Of a DNA stretch of 35,322 nt, positions 16,217 to 22,547 are shown piece after piece; within the stretch, counting starts at the first letter, position 1, and each line of letters begins with the position of its first letter. Below the pieces are notes generated by a model. The model saw only the letters and a list, made by a program, of their open reading frames with translations. It did not search any database and was not told the DNA's origin. The DNA is taken from contig NZ_MWLL01000085.1 in NCBI RefSeq assembly GCF_002198675.1, positions 45,100 through 80,421 of the forward strand, written 5' to 3'. This DNA is from Kineosporia sp. R_H_3. GTDB lineage: Bacteria; Actinomycetota; Actinomycetes; Actinomycetales; Kineosporiaceae. Both the position numbers and the translations under genes were made by a program.

Positions 16217-16956
16217 AGCCCGGAGTCGGCCGTGCGGACGAGGATGCGCCGGCACTCCTCGCAGCGCAGCACCTCGGTGTCCGGCGCCGACCGGAACCGG
16301 CCGATCTCGGAGTTGTTCAGCTCGAGCCGGCATCCCTCGCAGCGGCGCTGGTGGAGCTTGGCGGCCCCGGCCCCGCCGACCTGCTCGCGGATCTTCTCGT
16401 AGAGCGCGAGGAGGTCGGCCGGCACACCGGCGGCGGCGTTGACCCGGTCGGCCGACTCCCGCTGCGCCTCGGCGTCGAGCTCGGCGAACGCGGCGTCCCG
16501 GGCGGCGGTGAAGCCGGCGAGCTCGGTGCTGAGGCGCTCCTGCTCGGCCTCGACCTCGGCGATCCGGACCTGCGCGGCCTCGAGCCGCTCCATGACCTCG
16601 AGCTCGACGTCCTCCAGCACGGACTGGCGCTCGGCGAGCGAGGCGATCTCGTGCTGGAGGGCCGTGAGGTCCTTCGACGTGCCCTGGCCGCTGTCGAGGC
16701 GAGCCTGGTCGCGGGCGGCCCGCTGCCGCACCTGCTCGACGTCCGCCTCGGCCTTCTTCAGCTCGCGCTCGATGTCGGAGGCGACCGTGCGGGCCGCGAC
16801 GAGGTCGTCGGCGACGAGCTTGAGCCGGCCGTCGACCCGCTCGATCTCGGCGAGCTCGGGCAGGGTCCGACGGCGGTGCGCGATCTGCGCCAGGCGCGTG
16901 TCGTGCGCCTGGACGTCGAGGAGCCGCCACTGGTCCTGGGGCGCCGCGGTCACCAC
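16213..16956 (-). CDS. Coiled-coil zinc-ribbon protein (C4-type, Rv2229c family)
   Basis: 247 aa from GTG 16956, chosen because GGAGG (16968-16964) sits 7 nt upstream; an earlier in-frame start would add 18 residues without a site. Residues about 20-175 are heptad-rich (long runs of E, R, A, L and Q) and predict an antiparallel coiled coil; then a C-terminal zinc ribbon with Cys206-x2-Cys209 and Cys232-x2-Cys235. This architecture is conserved among actinobacteria between nif3 and the phosphatase gene. Related proteins have been linked to nucleic-acid or translation functions; no specific activity is proven by the sequence. It starts the GTGA-coupled pair with the phosphatase. Confidence 0.88.
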   Translation of the reverse strand: MVTAAPQDQWRLLDVQAHDTRLAQIAHRRRTLPELAEIERVDGRLKLVADDLVAARTVASDIERELKKAEADVEQVRQRAARDQARLDSGQGTSKDLTALQHEIASLAERQSVLEDVELEVMERLEAAQVRIAEVEAEQERLSTELAGFTAARDAAFAELDAEAQRESADRVNAAAGVPADLLALYEKIREQVGGAGAAKLHQRRCEGCRLELNNSEIGRFRSAPDTEVLRCEECRRILVRTADSGL

Positions 16957-17063
16957 GGTCGTACCTCCGTCACGTTCGCCTTCCGGTGCCTCGCGCGCCC
17001 CGGAGGGCACCGTGCACCGGCACGCCGCACCCTACGCGACCCGGCCCCGCCCGCGGCGCGGTG
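16957..17063. other. Leader region before the zinc-ribbon gene
   Basis: If the small frame at 17064-17369 is not a gene, the whole stretch 16957-17337 is non-coding. It holds the ribosome site at 16964-16968 and a 7-bp inverted repeat (CGGTGCC 16984-16990, GGCACCG 17006-17012). No convincing promoter is visible. Confidence 0.4.
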
Positions 17064-17369
17064 TCAGCGGGCGGCGGGGTGCGCGGCCGGCTGTGCGACC
17101 GGCTGTGCGACCGGCTGTGCGACGGGGCCCAGCACGGGCAGGCCGGCGGGGTCGCCGTCCGCCGCGGGCCGCGGCCGGACGACGGGGCGCCGCACCGGGA
17201 CGGCGCCGCGCAGCACCCAGCCGCGCGTCGCGGCGAGGACGGCGTTCGTCGGGGTGGCCGGACCGGACCACTGCGCGGGGACCGGCCGCAGGTCGGCGGC
17301 GGCGGGCCCGAAGGCCCGGCCCGCCGGCCCGCGGTCGTCAGCGGACGACGCTGCCGGGACTCGGCACAC
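17064..17369 (-). CDS. Possible 101-aa protein with a C-terminal PVAQ repeat
   Basis: Frame from GTG 17369, with GGAG 5 nt upstream, overlapping the end of the nif3-like gene by 32 nt. Nearly every third codon base is G or C. No domain is recognised; the middle reads PTNAVLAATRGWVLRGAVPV and the end is VAQP repeats encoded by a 12-bp tandem repeat. It has no signal peptide or membrane segment. In a genome of this GC content long chance frames are common, so reality rests on the ribosome site and its fit into an otherwise 380-bp gap in a tight operon. Confidence 0.4.
   Translation of the reverse strand: MCRVPAASSADDRGPAGRAFGPAAADLRPVPAQWSGPATPTNAVLAATRGWVLRGAVPVRRPVVRPRPAADGDPAGLPVLGPVAQPVAQPVAQPAAHPAAR
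17089..17124. repeat. 12-bp tandem repeat, three copies
   Basis: GGCTGTGCGACC at 17089-17100 and 17101-17112, and a third copy at 17113-17124 with a changed last base. On the minus strand it encodes the PVAQ repeat of the possible small protein. Confidence 0.9.
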
Positions 17370-18516
17370 GGAAGCTCCAGGGGTCGGTGGAACGCTGGGA
17401 GACGTGCACCTCGACCGGGGTCCCGGCCGCCTCGAGGACGCCCTCGAGCCGGTTCGCGACGCCCGCGAGCCAGGGCCACTCGCTGGCCCAGTGCGCGACG
17501 TCCACGAGGAACGGGCCGAACTCGTCGGCCTCCTCGCGCAGCTCGCTCACGGGGTGGTGGCGCAGGTCGGAGGTGACGAAGACGTCGGCGCCCGCGGCCC
17601 GCGCGGCGTCGAGGAGGTCGTCGCCGGAGCCGCCGCAGACGGCGACCCGGGAGACCTCGGCCGACGGGTCGCCGGCGATCCGGACGCCCTGCACGGCCGC
17701 CGGGAGCGCCTCGGCGACGAGCATCGCGAACTCGCGCAGCGTCGTCGGCGACGCGAGGCTGCCGACCCGGCCGATGCCCCGCGGGCTCGACCACGCGGCG
17801 AGCTCGTAGACGTCGACCGCGGGCTGCTCGTACGGGTGGACGGCACGCAGCGCGGCGATGACCTGGCCGCGCAGGGCCCGCGAGGAGACCATCTCGACGC
17901 GCTGCTCGACGACGTCGGTCCGCTCCCCGACCCGGCCGACGACCGGGGAGGCGAGCGCACCGGGCACGAAGGTGCCCGTGCCGGCCGCCGTGAAGGCGCA
18001 CCGCGCGTACTCGCCGACGTGCCCGGCGCCCGCCTTGGACATCGCGTCGACGACGGCCTCGACGGCCTCGGCCGGCACGAACGTCACGATCTTGTCGACC
18101 GGGTTGCCCGGGTCGGCCGACAGCGGCTCGAGGTCGGTCAGACCGAGCACCCGGGCCAGCGCGTCGGAGACACCGGGCGCCGCGGCGTCCGCGTTGGTGT
18201 GCGCCGTGTAGAGGCCGCACCCGCCGCGGATGAGCCGGTGGACGATCCGCCCCTTGGCGGTCGTCGACGGCACCCCGTGCACCCCCTTGAGGAGCAGGGG
18301 GTGGTGGGTGATGACGAGGTCCGCGTGCCAGGCGAGCGCCTCGTCGACGACGGTCTGCACCGGGTCGACGGCGAGGAGCACCCGGCGGACGGGGGCCGAC
18401 GGGTCGCCGCAGACGAGTCCGACGGCGTCCCAGTCGCGCGCCCACGACGGGTCGTACATCCGGTCGAGGACGTCGACGACCTGGGCCAGAGTCGCAGGCT
18501 GTAGTTCGTTGGTCAC
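17338..18516 (-). CDS. Nif3-like dinuclear metal center protein (DUF34/NIF3)
   Basis: 392 aa from GTG 18516. Metal-binding signatures of the Nif3 family are all present: DLVITHHPLLLKGV early, YTAHTNADAA in the middle, and the C-terminal VTSDLRHHPVSE and VDVAHWASEW. The insert with AVHPYEQPAVDVYEL (PII-like domain, about 220-300) is typical of longer bacterial members. Proteins of this family bind two metal ions and have been tied to GTP cyclohydrolase I-like and repair roles, but their activity is not settled. The gene order nif3, zinc ribbon, phosphatase is conserved in actinobacteria. The ribosome site before GTG is weak; an in-frame ATG at 18567 is a less likely alternative. Confidence 0.88.
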   Translation of the reverse strand: MTNELQPATLAQVVDVLDRMYDPSWARDWDAVGLVCGDPSAPVRRVLLAVDPVQTVVDEALAWHADLVITHHPLLLKGVHGVPSTTAKGRIVHRLIRGGCGLYTAHTNADAAAPGVSDALARVLGLTDLEPLSADPGNPVDKIVTFVPAEAVEAVVDAMSKAGAGHVGEYARCAFTAAGTGTFVPGALASPVVGRVGERTDVVEQRVEMVSSRALRGQVIAALRAVHPYEQPAVDVYELAAWSSPRGIGRVGSLASPTTLREFAMLVAEALPAAVQGVRIAGDPSAEVSRVAVCGGSGDDLLDAARAAGADVFVTSDLRHHPVSELREEADEFGPFLVDVAHWASEWPWLAGVANRLEGVLEAAGTPVEVHVSQRSTDPWSFRVPSPGSVVR

Positions 18517-18682
18517 GCGCCGCACCCTACCCAGGCCGGAGCCTGGTCGGAGGCTTTTTGCCCACACGCTGCAACCAAGCCGTTACGAATCGGAGTCAAG
18601 ATCGCCCGCCGAGTGACCGAACGTCACCGTCTTGCCCCGATTGTAGTCATTTTGTGATCACCTCCGCGGAGGCGACCGGCGG
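18517..18682. other. Intergenic region between nif3 and tRNA-Val, with several signals
   Basis: Less GC-rich than its surroundings. It holds TACAAT on minus (18645-18640), TTGACT on minus (18599-18594), the perfect 12-bp palindrome CCTCCGCGGAGG (18661-18672) just after the tRNA, and the hairpin with T-run described separately. TACAAT may be the -10 box of the nif3 operon, but no good -35 partner is found. No open frame is supported. Confidence 0.35.
18531..18559 (+). terminator. Hairpin with T-run on the plus strand
   Basis: CCAGGC (18531-18536), CGGA, GCCTGG (18541-18546), then TTTTT at 18555-18559. This is the only terminator-like structure with a T-run in the window, and it faces the plus strand, 15 nt outside the nif3 start. 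No plus-strand gene precedes it, so it would end antisense RNA; on the minus strand it is a leader hairpin. Confidence 0.35.
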
Positions 18683-18755
18683 TGGGCCCGGCCGGGTTCG
18701 AACCGACGACGTCCGCGGTGTAAGCGCGGTGCTCTACCAGCTGAGCTACAGGCCC
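18683..18755 (-). tRNA. tRNA-Val (anticodon UAC)
   Basis: The minus strand folds as a full cloverleaf: acceptor GGGCCTG pairs with CGGGCCC before discriminator A; D-arm around GCTCAGCTGGTAGAGC; anticodon stem CCGCG/CGCGG enclosing CTTACAC, so the anticodon is TAC; T-arm GTCGG-TTCGAAC-CCGGC. The anticodon (plus 18720-18722) reads GUA and GUG codons. The genome does not encode CCA after the discriminator (CCG follows), so it must be added. It stands alone beside ahpE. Confidence 0.95.
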
Positions 18756-18760
18756 TGCTC

Positions 18761-18794
18761 GGGCGGGGGCTGGTCCGGGACCAGGCCCCCGCCC
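18761..18794. terminator. Long hairpin between ahpE and tRNA-Val
   Basis: GGGCGGGGGC-TGGTCC (18761-18776) pairs with GGACCA-G-GCCCCCGCCC (18778-18794), one bulged G. On the minus strand it is 46 nt past the ahpE stop and ends 5 nt before the tRNA 5' end, so it is likely the ahpE terminator, or a processing signal if the two are cotranscribed. Confidence 0.55.
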
Positions 18795-18840
18795 GGTGGA
18801 ACGTGGTGGATCCGTGGAGAAGGCAGGCTAGACGAGATGC

Positions 18841-19305
18841 TCAGGCCTTGAGGGCCGCGAGCGCCTCCTGGTAGGCCGACAGCGGCCGGGCCTCGCCGGG
18901 GCCGTTGACGACCTGCCAGCGCAGCGTGCCCTCGGTGTCGACGAGGAACGAGCCCCGGATCGAGAACCCGATCTGGTCGTTGAAGACGCCGTACTGCTGG
19001 GCGACGGCACCGTGCGGCCAGAAGTCCGACAGCAGCGGGAAGTCGTACTTCTCCGCCTCCGCGAACGCCTTGAGGCTCCACTTGGGGTCGCACGAGATGC
19101 CGATGACCTGGACGTCCTCGTCGGCGAACACCGAGATGTTGTCCCGGATCTCGCACAGCTCGCCGGTGCAGATCCCGGAGAACGCGAACGGGTAGAAGAC
19201 GAGGACGACGTTCGACTCGCCGCGGAAGTCCGAGAGCCTGACGGTCTCGCCGTTCTGGTCCGGCAGCGCGAAGTCCGGCGCCGGGGTTCCGACCTCGAGG
19301 GCCAT
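18841..19305 (-). CDS. ahpE: Peroxiredoxin, AhpE type, with an extra BCP-like cysteine
   Basis: 154 aa, one thioredoxin-fold domain of AhpC/TSA type. The peroxidatic site is FYPFAFSGICTGELCEIRD: Cys46 is the peroxidatic residue, preceded by the expected Pro and followed by conserved Arg. AhpE of Mycobacterium tuberculosis is a one-Cys enzyme; here a second cysteine, Cys51, gives a C-x4-C pair like the resolving pair of BCP/PrxQ. GISCDPKWSLKAFAEAEKYDFPLLSD is typical of AhpE. The enzyme reduces peroxides, in actinomycetes often with mycothiol/mycoredoxin. ATG 19305 has AGGAAGG upstream. Neighbours tRNA-Val and a DinB-like gene are separate units. Confidence 0.92.
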   Translation of the reverse strand: MALEVGTPAPDFALPDQNGETVRLSDFRGESNVVLVFYPFAFSGICTGELCEIRDNISVFADEDVQVIGISCDPKWSLKAFAEAEKYDFPLLSDFWPHGAVAQQYGVFNDQIGFSIRGSFLVDTEGTLRWQVVNGPGEARPLSAYQEALAALKA

Positions 19306-19401
19306 ACCTGACCTTCCTGTGGACGCGGGCGGACGCCGCGGGGCGGCGTCCTGGGACGGGTGCGTGCACGAGCGGGTGCCCGGACACGGCAGGATGCCAG
19401 T

Positions 19402-20340
19402 GTGTCAGGCACACGCCCCCCGCTGCTTCCCGACGTCGGCGACCGCGGCCTCGCGACGGCCGACCCGGACGACGTCGCCGACCTGCTCGGGGACGCCTGG
19501 TCCGCCGCCGCCGAGGTCGCCGAGCAGCTCCCGCTGGACCTGCCGTCCCGGCTCACCGGCCGCACGGTCCGCGAGGTGCTCGTCCCGCTGGGGTCGTGGG
19601 AGGAGCACCGACGGTTCGTCTCGCTCGTCGCCGACGTCCGGGCCGACCGGGTCCACGAGGTGGACGACGCCGCCGGCCGGTCCGCGCTCGTCGTCGCCGC
19701 CCACCACGACGCCGACAACGCCGAGGTCGCGGCGGCGCTGCGCCGCGCCGGCGCGGCGGTGGTGGACTTCCTGCGCTCCCCCGACGCCGTGACGCTCGGC
19801 CGCGAGACGACCGAGTCGGCCGTCGGGCCGCTCCCCCTGACGTGCGTGCTCGCGGCCGCGACGTACGACCTCGCGGTGGGCGTCCTCGACGTCGCGCCGC
19901 CGGGCGACGTCCCGCCGGCCGTCACGGACGCCGCGATCGGCGCCCTCGTCGACGTGACGGCCGGGCTCGCCGCCCGCCAGGGCCTCGAGGTGACCTTCCT
20001 CGTCCGCACGCCGGACACCGCCTGGGCGACGGCCACGGACGCCGAGGGCAGCTGGACGACGGTCCGGCTCGGGGGCAGCGGCCTCACCGACACCGGGTGG
20101 CCGACGGTCGAGGGCACCGCGGCCGACGTCCTCGACGCCGCGAGCGGGCGCCGGCAGCCGGTCCCGATGCTCCTGGGTCGTCGGCTGCGGCTGCGCGACG
20201 TGCCCGGCCTGCTCGCCGTGGTGCCCGCGCTCGACGCCGTCCAGTCGCTCCCGGGCGGCGGCGCGCTGCAGGCGGCGGCCCGTGCCGTCGCCCGGACCGG
20301 TCAGGCCTTCTCCCGGTTCGGGGTGCTCTCCGGGCGCTGA
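19402..20340 (+). CDS. DinB/maleylpyruvate isomerase-like (MDMPI) family protein
   Basis: 312 aa from GTG 19402 with AGGA 7 nt upstream; an earlier ATG-type start would run into the ahpE leader. The N-terminal part has a four-helix DinB-like pattern (LTGRTVREVLVPLGSWEEHRR; EVDDAAGRSALVVAAHHDA; PLTCVLAAATYDLAVGVLD), and the C-terminal part (about 185-290) resembles an SCP2-like domain (TFLVRTPDTAWATATD, TVEGTAADVLDAASGR). The family is abundant in actinomycetes and includes mycothiol-dependent isomerases and transferases; the usual metal His triad is not clearly preserved, so no reaction is assigned. Its location beside ahpE is suggestive of thiol metabolism only. Confidence 0.6.
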   Translation: MSGTRPPLLPDVGDRGLATADPDDVADLLGDAWSAAAEVAEQLPLDLPSRLTGRTVREVLVPLGSWEEHRRFVSLVADVRADRVHEVDDAAGRSALVVAAHHDADNAEVAAALRRAGAAVVDFLRSPDAVTLGRETTESAVGPLPLTCVLAAATYDLAVGVLDVAPPGDVPPAVTDAAIGALVDVTAGLAARQGLEVTFLVRTPDTAWATATDAEGSWTTVRLGGSGLTDTGWPTVEGTAADVLDAASGRRQPVPMLLGRRLRLRDVPGLLAVVPALDAVQSLPGGGALQAAARAVARTGQAFSRFGVLSGR

Positions 20341-20355
20341 GCCGCGCGGACCGGC

Positions 20356-21102
20356 TCAGTTCGTGACGTCCGCCGCCGCGAGGTGGTCGCCGCGGTTGAC
20401 CCAGTCGACCGACACCGCGCCGCCCTCGAGCCGGACGGCGACGTGCGCGGTGTTGTCGACCCGGAACCGCTGCCACGGCGGGCTCTCCAGGCCGATGAGG
20501 ACGGCGATGAGGAACTGGCTGAAGTACTGGTGGGTGACGAGCGTGACGACGTCGTCCGGACCGTGCGCGGCCCGCAGGTCGGTCAGGAGCGCGCGGGCCC
20601 GCGGCAGCGCGAGCGCGTCGTCCCCCTCGAACCCGCCGGCCCACGGCACGACCGGGTCGACGCCCGGCCCGGGCACGGCCGGCGGGCAGACCGCCTGCAG
20701 CGCCGCGAGGGTGGCCCCCTCGCGCGGCTGCCGGGTCCGGGTCACCGGGTCGTAGTGGTGGATACCGCCGACCTCGTGGAGGTCGGGCCGCAGGACGACG
20801 GGCAGCCCGACCGCCTCGGCGAGCGGGCGGGCGGTCTGCGCGGCCCGGGTCGTCAGGCTCGAGTAGAGATGGGTCGGCCGGAACGGGGCCCGGCCGAGCC
20901 GCAGCGCACCGCCGAGCGCCTCGGCCTGCCGCAGCCCGAGCGCGGTGAGCGGCGGGTCGGGCACCCGCCCCGGGTACGCCCAGCCGGAGTGCTCGTCCCG
21001 CTCGGCGGCCTTCCCGGCGGCGGTGTCGGCCGCCCCGCCGGCGGACGCCGCGTAGGCGGCGTTGTTGGACGACTGGCCGTGTCGGACGAAGATCAGGCGC
21101 AC
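20356..21102 (-). CDS. Histidine phosphatase family protein
   Basis: 248 aa. GTG 21102 places the catalytic motif at the normal spot: VRLIFVRHGQSSNN at residues 1-14 with His8. Later features are YSSLTTRAAQTARPLAEA, a long loop with LHEVGGIHHYDP, and the second His in VVTLVTHQYFSQFLIAVL. It differs in length and loops from the phosphatase at 15479, so the two are not a recent duplication. Substrate unknown. No ribosome site is seen ahead of the GTG, so the start is uncertain; it is divergent from the OsmC gene with 97 bp between. Confidence 0.85.
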   Translation of the reverse strand: MRLIFVRHGQSSNNAAYAASAGGAADTAAGKAAERDEHSGWAYPGRVPDPPLTALGLRQAEALGGALRLGRAPFRPTHLYSSLTTRAAQTARPLAEAVGLPVVLRPDLHEVGGIHHYDPVTRTRQPREGATLAALQAVCPPAVPGPGVDPVVPWAGGFEGDDALALPRARALLTDLRAAHGPDDVVTLVTHQYFSQFLIAVLIGLESPPWQRFRVDNTAHVAVRLEGGAVSVDWVNRGDHLAAADVTN

Positions 21103-21199
21103 CGTTGCAGTCAAGCACGGCGCCCCGACAGCCCCGCGGGCGCCGTCCTGCCACGGGTGCGACGATGCCCGGGCCGCCCGCCGACGTGAGGAGCCGACC

Positions 21200-21742
21200 G
21201 TGCCGACACCCTTCCCCGTGGGCCGCCGCATCGACGACGCCGACGCGCTGCGGGCCGCGCAGGCCCCGCTCAAGGAGCGCTACCGCGAGGACCCGGACGC
21301 CGCCCTGGGCGCGCTGTCCGCCCGGGCGACCTTCGCGGACCCGGGCGTCACGTGCACCGTCGACACCTTCGCCGGACCGGTCCGCGCCGGCCTGCACGAG
21401 ACGACCGGGGGCGACGGCACGGACGCCTGCTCGGGCGACATGCTCCTGCAGGCCCTGCTCGCGTGCGCCGGCGTCACCCTGCGCAGCGTGGCGACGGCGA
21501 TGAGCCTCGACGTCCGGTCCGCGACGCTCACGGCGTCCGCCGCCTTCGACGCGCGCGGCACCCTCGGCGTCGACCGCGCGGTGCCGGTCGGCGTCCGGGA
21601 CGTCGCCGTCGTCGCCGAGCTCGACACCGACGCGGACGACGCCGCGCTCGAGCGCCTCGCGAAGGTCGCCGAGCGCTACTGCGTCGTCGGGCAGAGCCTG
21701 CGCGAGCCGATGACGCTCACCGTGCGGCGCGCCGCGCCGTAG
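21200..21742 (+). CDS. OsmC family protein
   Basis: 180 aa from GTG 21200, with GAGGAG 6-7 nt upstream. The two conserved cysteines of the OsmC/Ohr fold are present: Cys89 in QALLACAGVTLRSVA and Cys161 in ERYCVVGQSLRE. Such proteins reduce organic hydroperoxides, or act on thiolated metabolites in the YhfA-like branch. The N-terminal extension (PLKERYREDPDAA) is common in actinobacterial members. Its 3' end overlaps the TetR gene by 26 bp in convergent orientation. The exact substrate cannot be told. Confidence 0.88.
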   Translation: MPTPFPVGRRIDDADALRAAQAPLKERYREDPDAALGALSARATFADPGVTCTVDTFAGPVRAGLHETTGGDGTDACSGDMLLQALLACAGVTLRSVATAMSLDVRSATLTASAAFDARGTLGVDRAVPVGVRDVAVVAELDTDADDAALERLAKVAERYCVVGQSLREPMTLTVRRAAP

Positions 21743-22427
21743 CCCGGGCCGCGATCGCCTCGATCATGAGGTCGACGGCGAGCGCGAAGTTGCGCGGGTC
21801 GTCGAGGCGCGGGAAGTGCTCGGCGGTCGCCGCCGCGTGCGGGAACCGCTCGGGCGGCAGCCGCCGGTAGTCGACGTCCCACGTGAGCAGCTCGGCCTCG
21901 CGGGTCGAGGGCGCGAGCGCCGCGAGGGCGGCGTCCATCCCGGCGTACGCGAGGACGAAGTCGGCGAAGACCCGGTAGCAGGCGGCGGCCTCCTCGTCCG
22001 GCAGCCCGGCCCGGCGCATGCACGAGACGATGTACTCGACGGTGACGAACTCGTGCTCGCGGGCCGCCGTCCGGGCCGGGACCAGCTGGGCGACCGCCGG
22101 GTGCGCGAGGAAGGCGCGGTGGATCGCCGCCGCGATCCGGCGCAGGTCGGCCTGCCAGTCGTCGGTCTGCGGCAGCCCGTCGAGCTGGGCCTCGGCGTTG
22201 ATCCGGTCGACGAGCGCCCGGACGAGCTCGTCCTTGTCCCGGAAGTGCCGGTAGATGGCCGTCGGGTGCGATCCGAGCTCACGGCCGAGCGCCTCGAACG
22301 TCAGGGCGCCGATGCCGTCCCGGTCGGTGACCCGGACGGCCGCCTCGACGATCGCGTCCGGGTTGAGGCTGTTGCGCGGACGGCGCGTGCGGGCACCCGT
22401 CGTTGCGCCCGGCTCCGTCTTCGCCAT
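21717..22427 (-). CDS. TetR family regulator of the NCS1-urease operon
   Basis: 236 aa; ATG 22427 with GAGGGGG upstream. The HTH covers about 25-68 (IVEAAVRVTDRDGIGALTFE, ALGRELGSHPTAIYRHFRDK); the remaining helices form the ligand domain with an actinobacterial C-terminal pattern. Divergent from the NCS1 permease, with a perfect 7-bp-arm dyad (22451-22473) between. Most TetR proteins repress their own and the divergent promoter until a ligand binds; here the ligand would likely be the permease substrate or its product. The convergent overlap with osmC at its 3' end is probably incidental. Confidence 0.9.
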   Translation of the reverse strand: MAKTEPGATTGARTRRPRNSLNPDAIVEAAVRVTDRDGIGALTFEALGRELGSHPTAIYRHFRDKDELVRALVDRINAEAQLDGLPQTDDWQADLRRIAAAIHRAFLAHPAVAQLVPARTAAREHEFVTVEYIVSCMRRAGLPDEEAAACYRVFADFVLAYAGMDAALAALAPSTREAELLTWDVDYRRLPPERFPHAAATAEHFPRLDDPRNFALAVDLMIEAIAARATARRAAR

Positions 22428-22450
22428 GCGTCCCCCTCGTCTCCGACCTT

Positions 22451-22473
22451 CATAGTCTGACCCATTGACTATG
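22451..22473. promoter_or_regulatory. Candidate TetR operator overlapping the permease promoter
   Basis: CATAGTC (22451-22457), nine bases, GACTATG (22467-22473) form a perfect dyad centred at 22462, 24 bp from the tetR start. TTGACT (22465-22470) inside it is a good -35 box for the plus-strand operon, with a weak -10 (CACACT, 22488-22493) 17 bp later; TATGAA on minus (22454-22449) may be the tetR -10 box. Binding would block both promoters. Confidence 0.65.
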
Positions 22474-22547
22474 CCCGTGACCAGGCTCACACTCTCGATC
22501 ACAGCACCTCCAGCGTTCCACCCACCGTCCACGCCCGGAGGCCTCCC

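Noticed and set aside
18683-18755. tRNA-Val as an attachment site for a mobile element
   Set aside because: No integrase, no partial tRNA copy elsewhere in the window and no phage-like genes.
15479-21102. Two histidine phosphatases as a duplication
   Set aside because: They differ in length, motif surroundings and insert loops; similarity is limited to the family signature.
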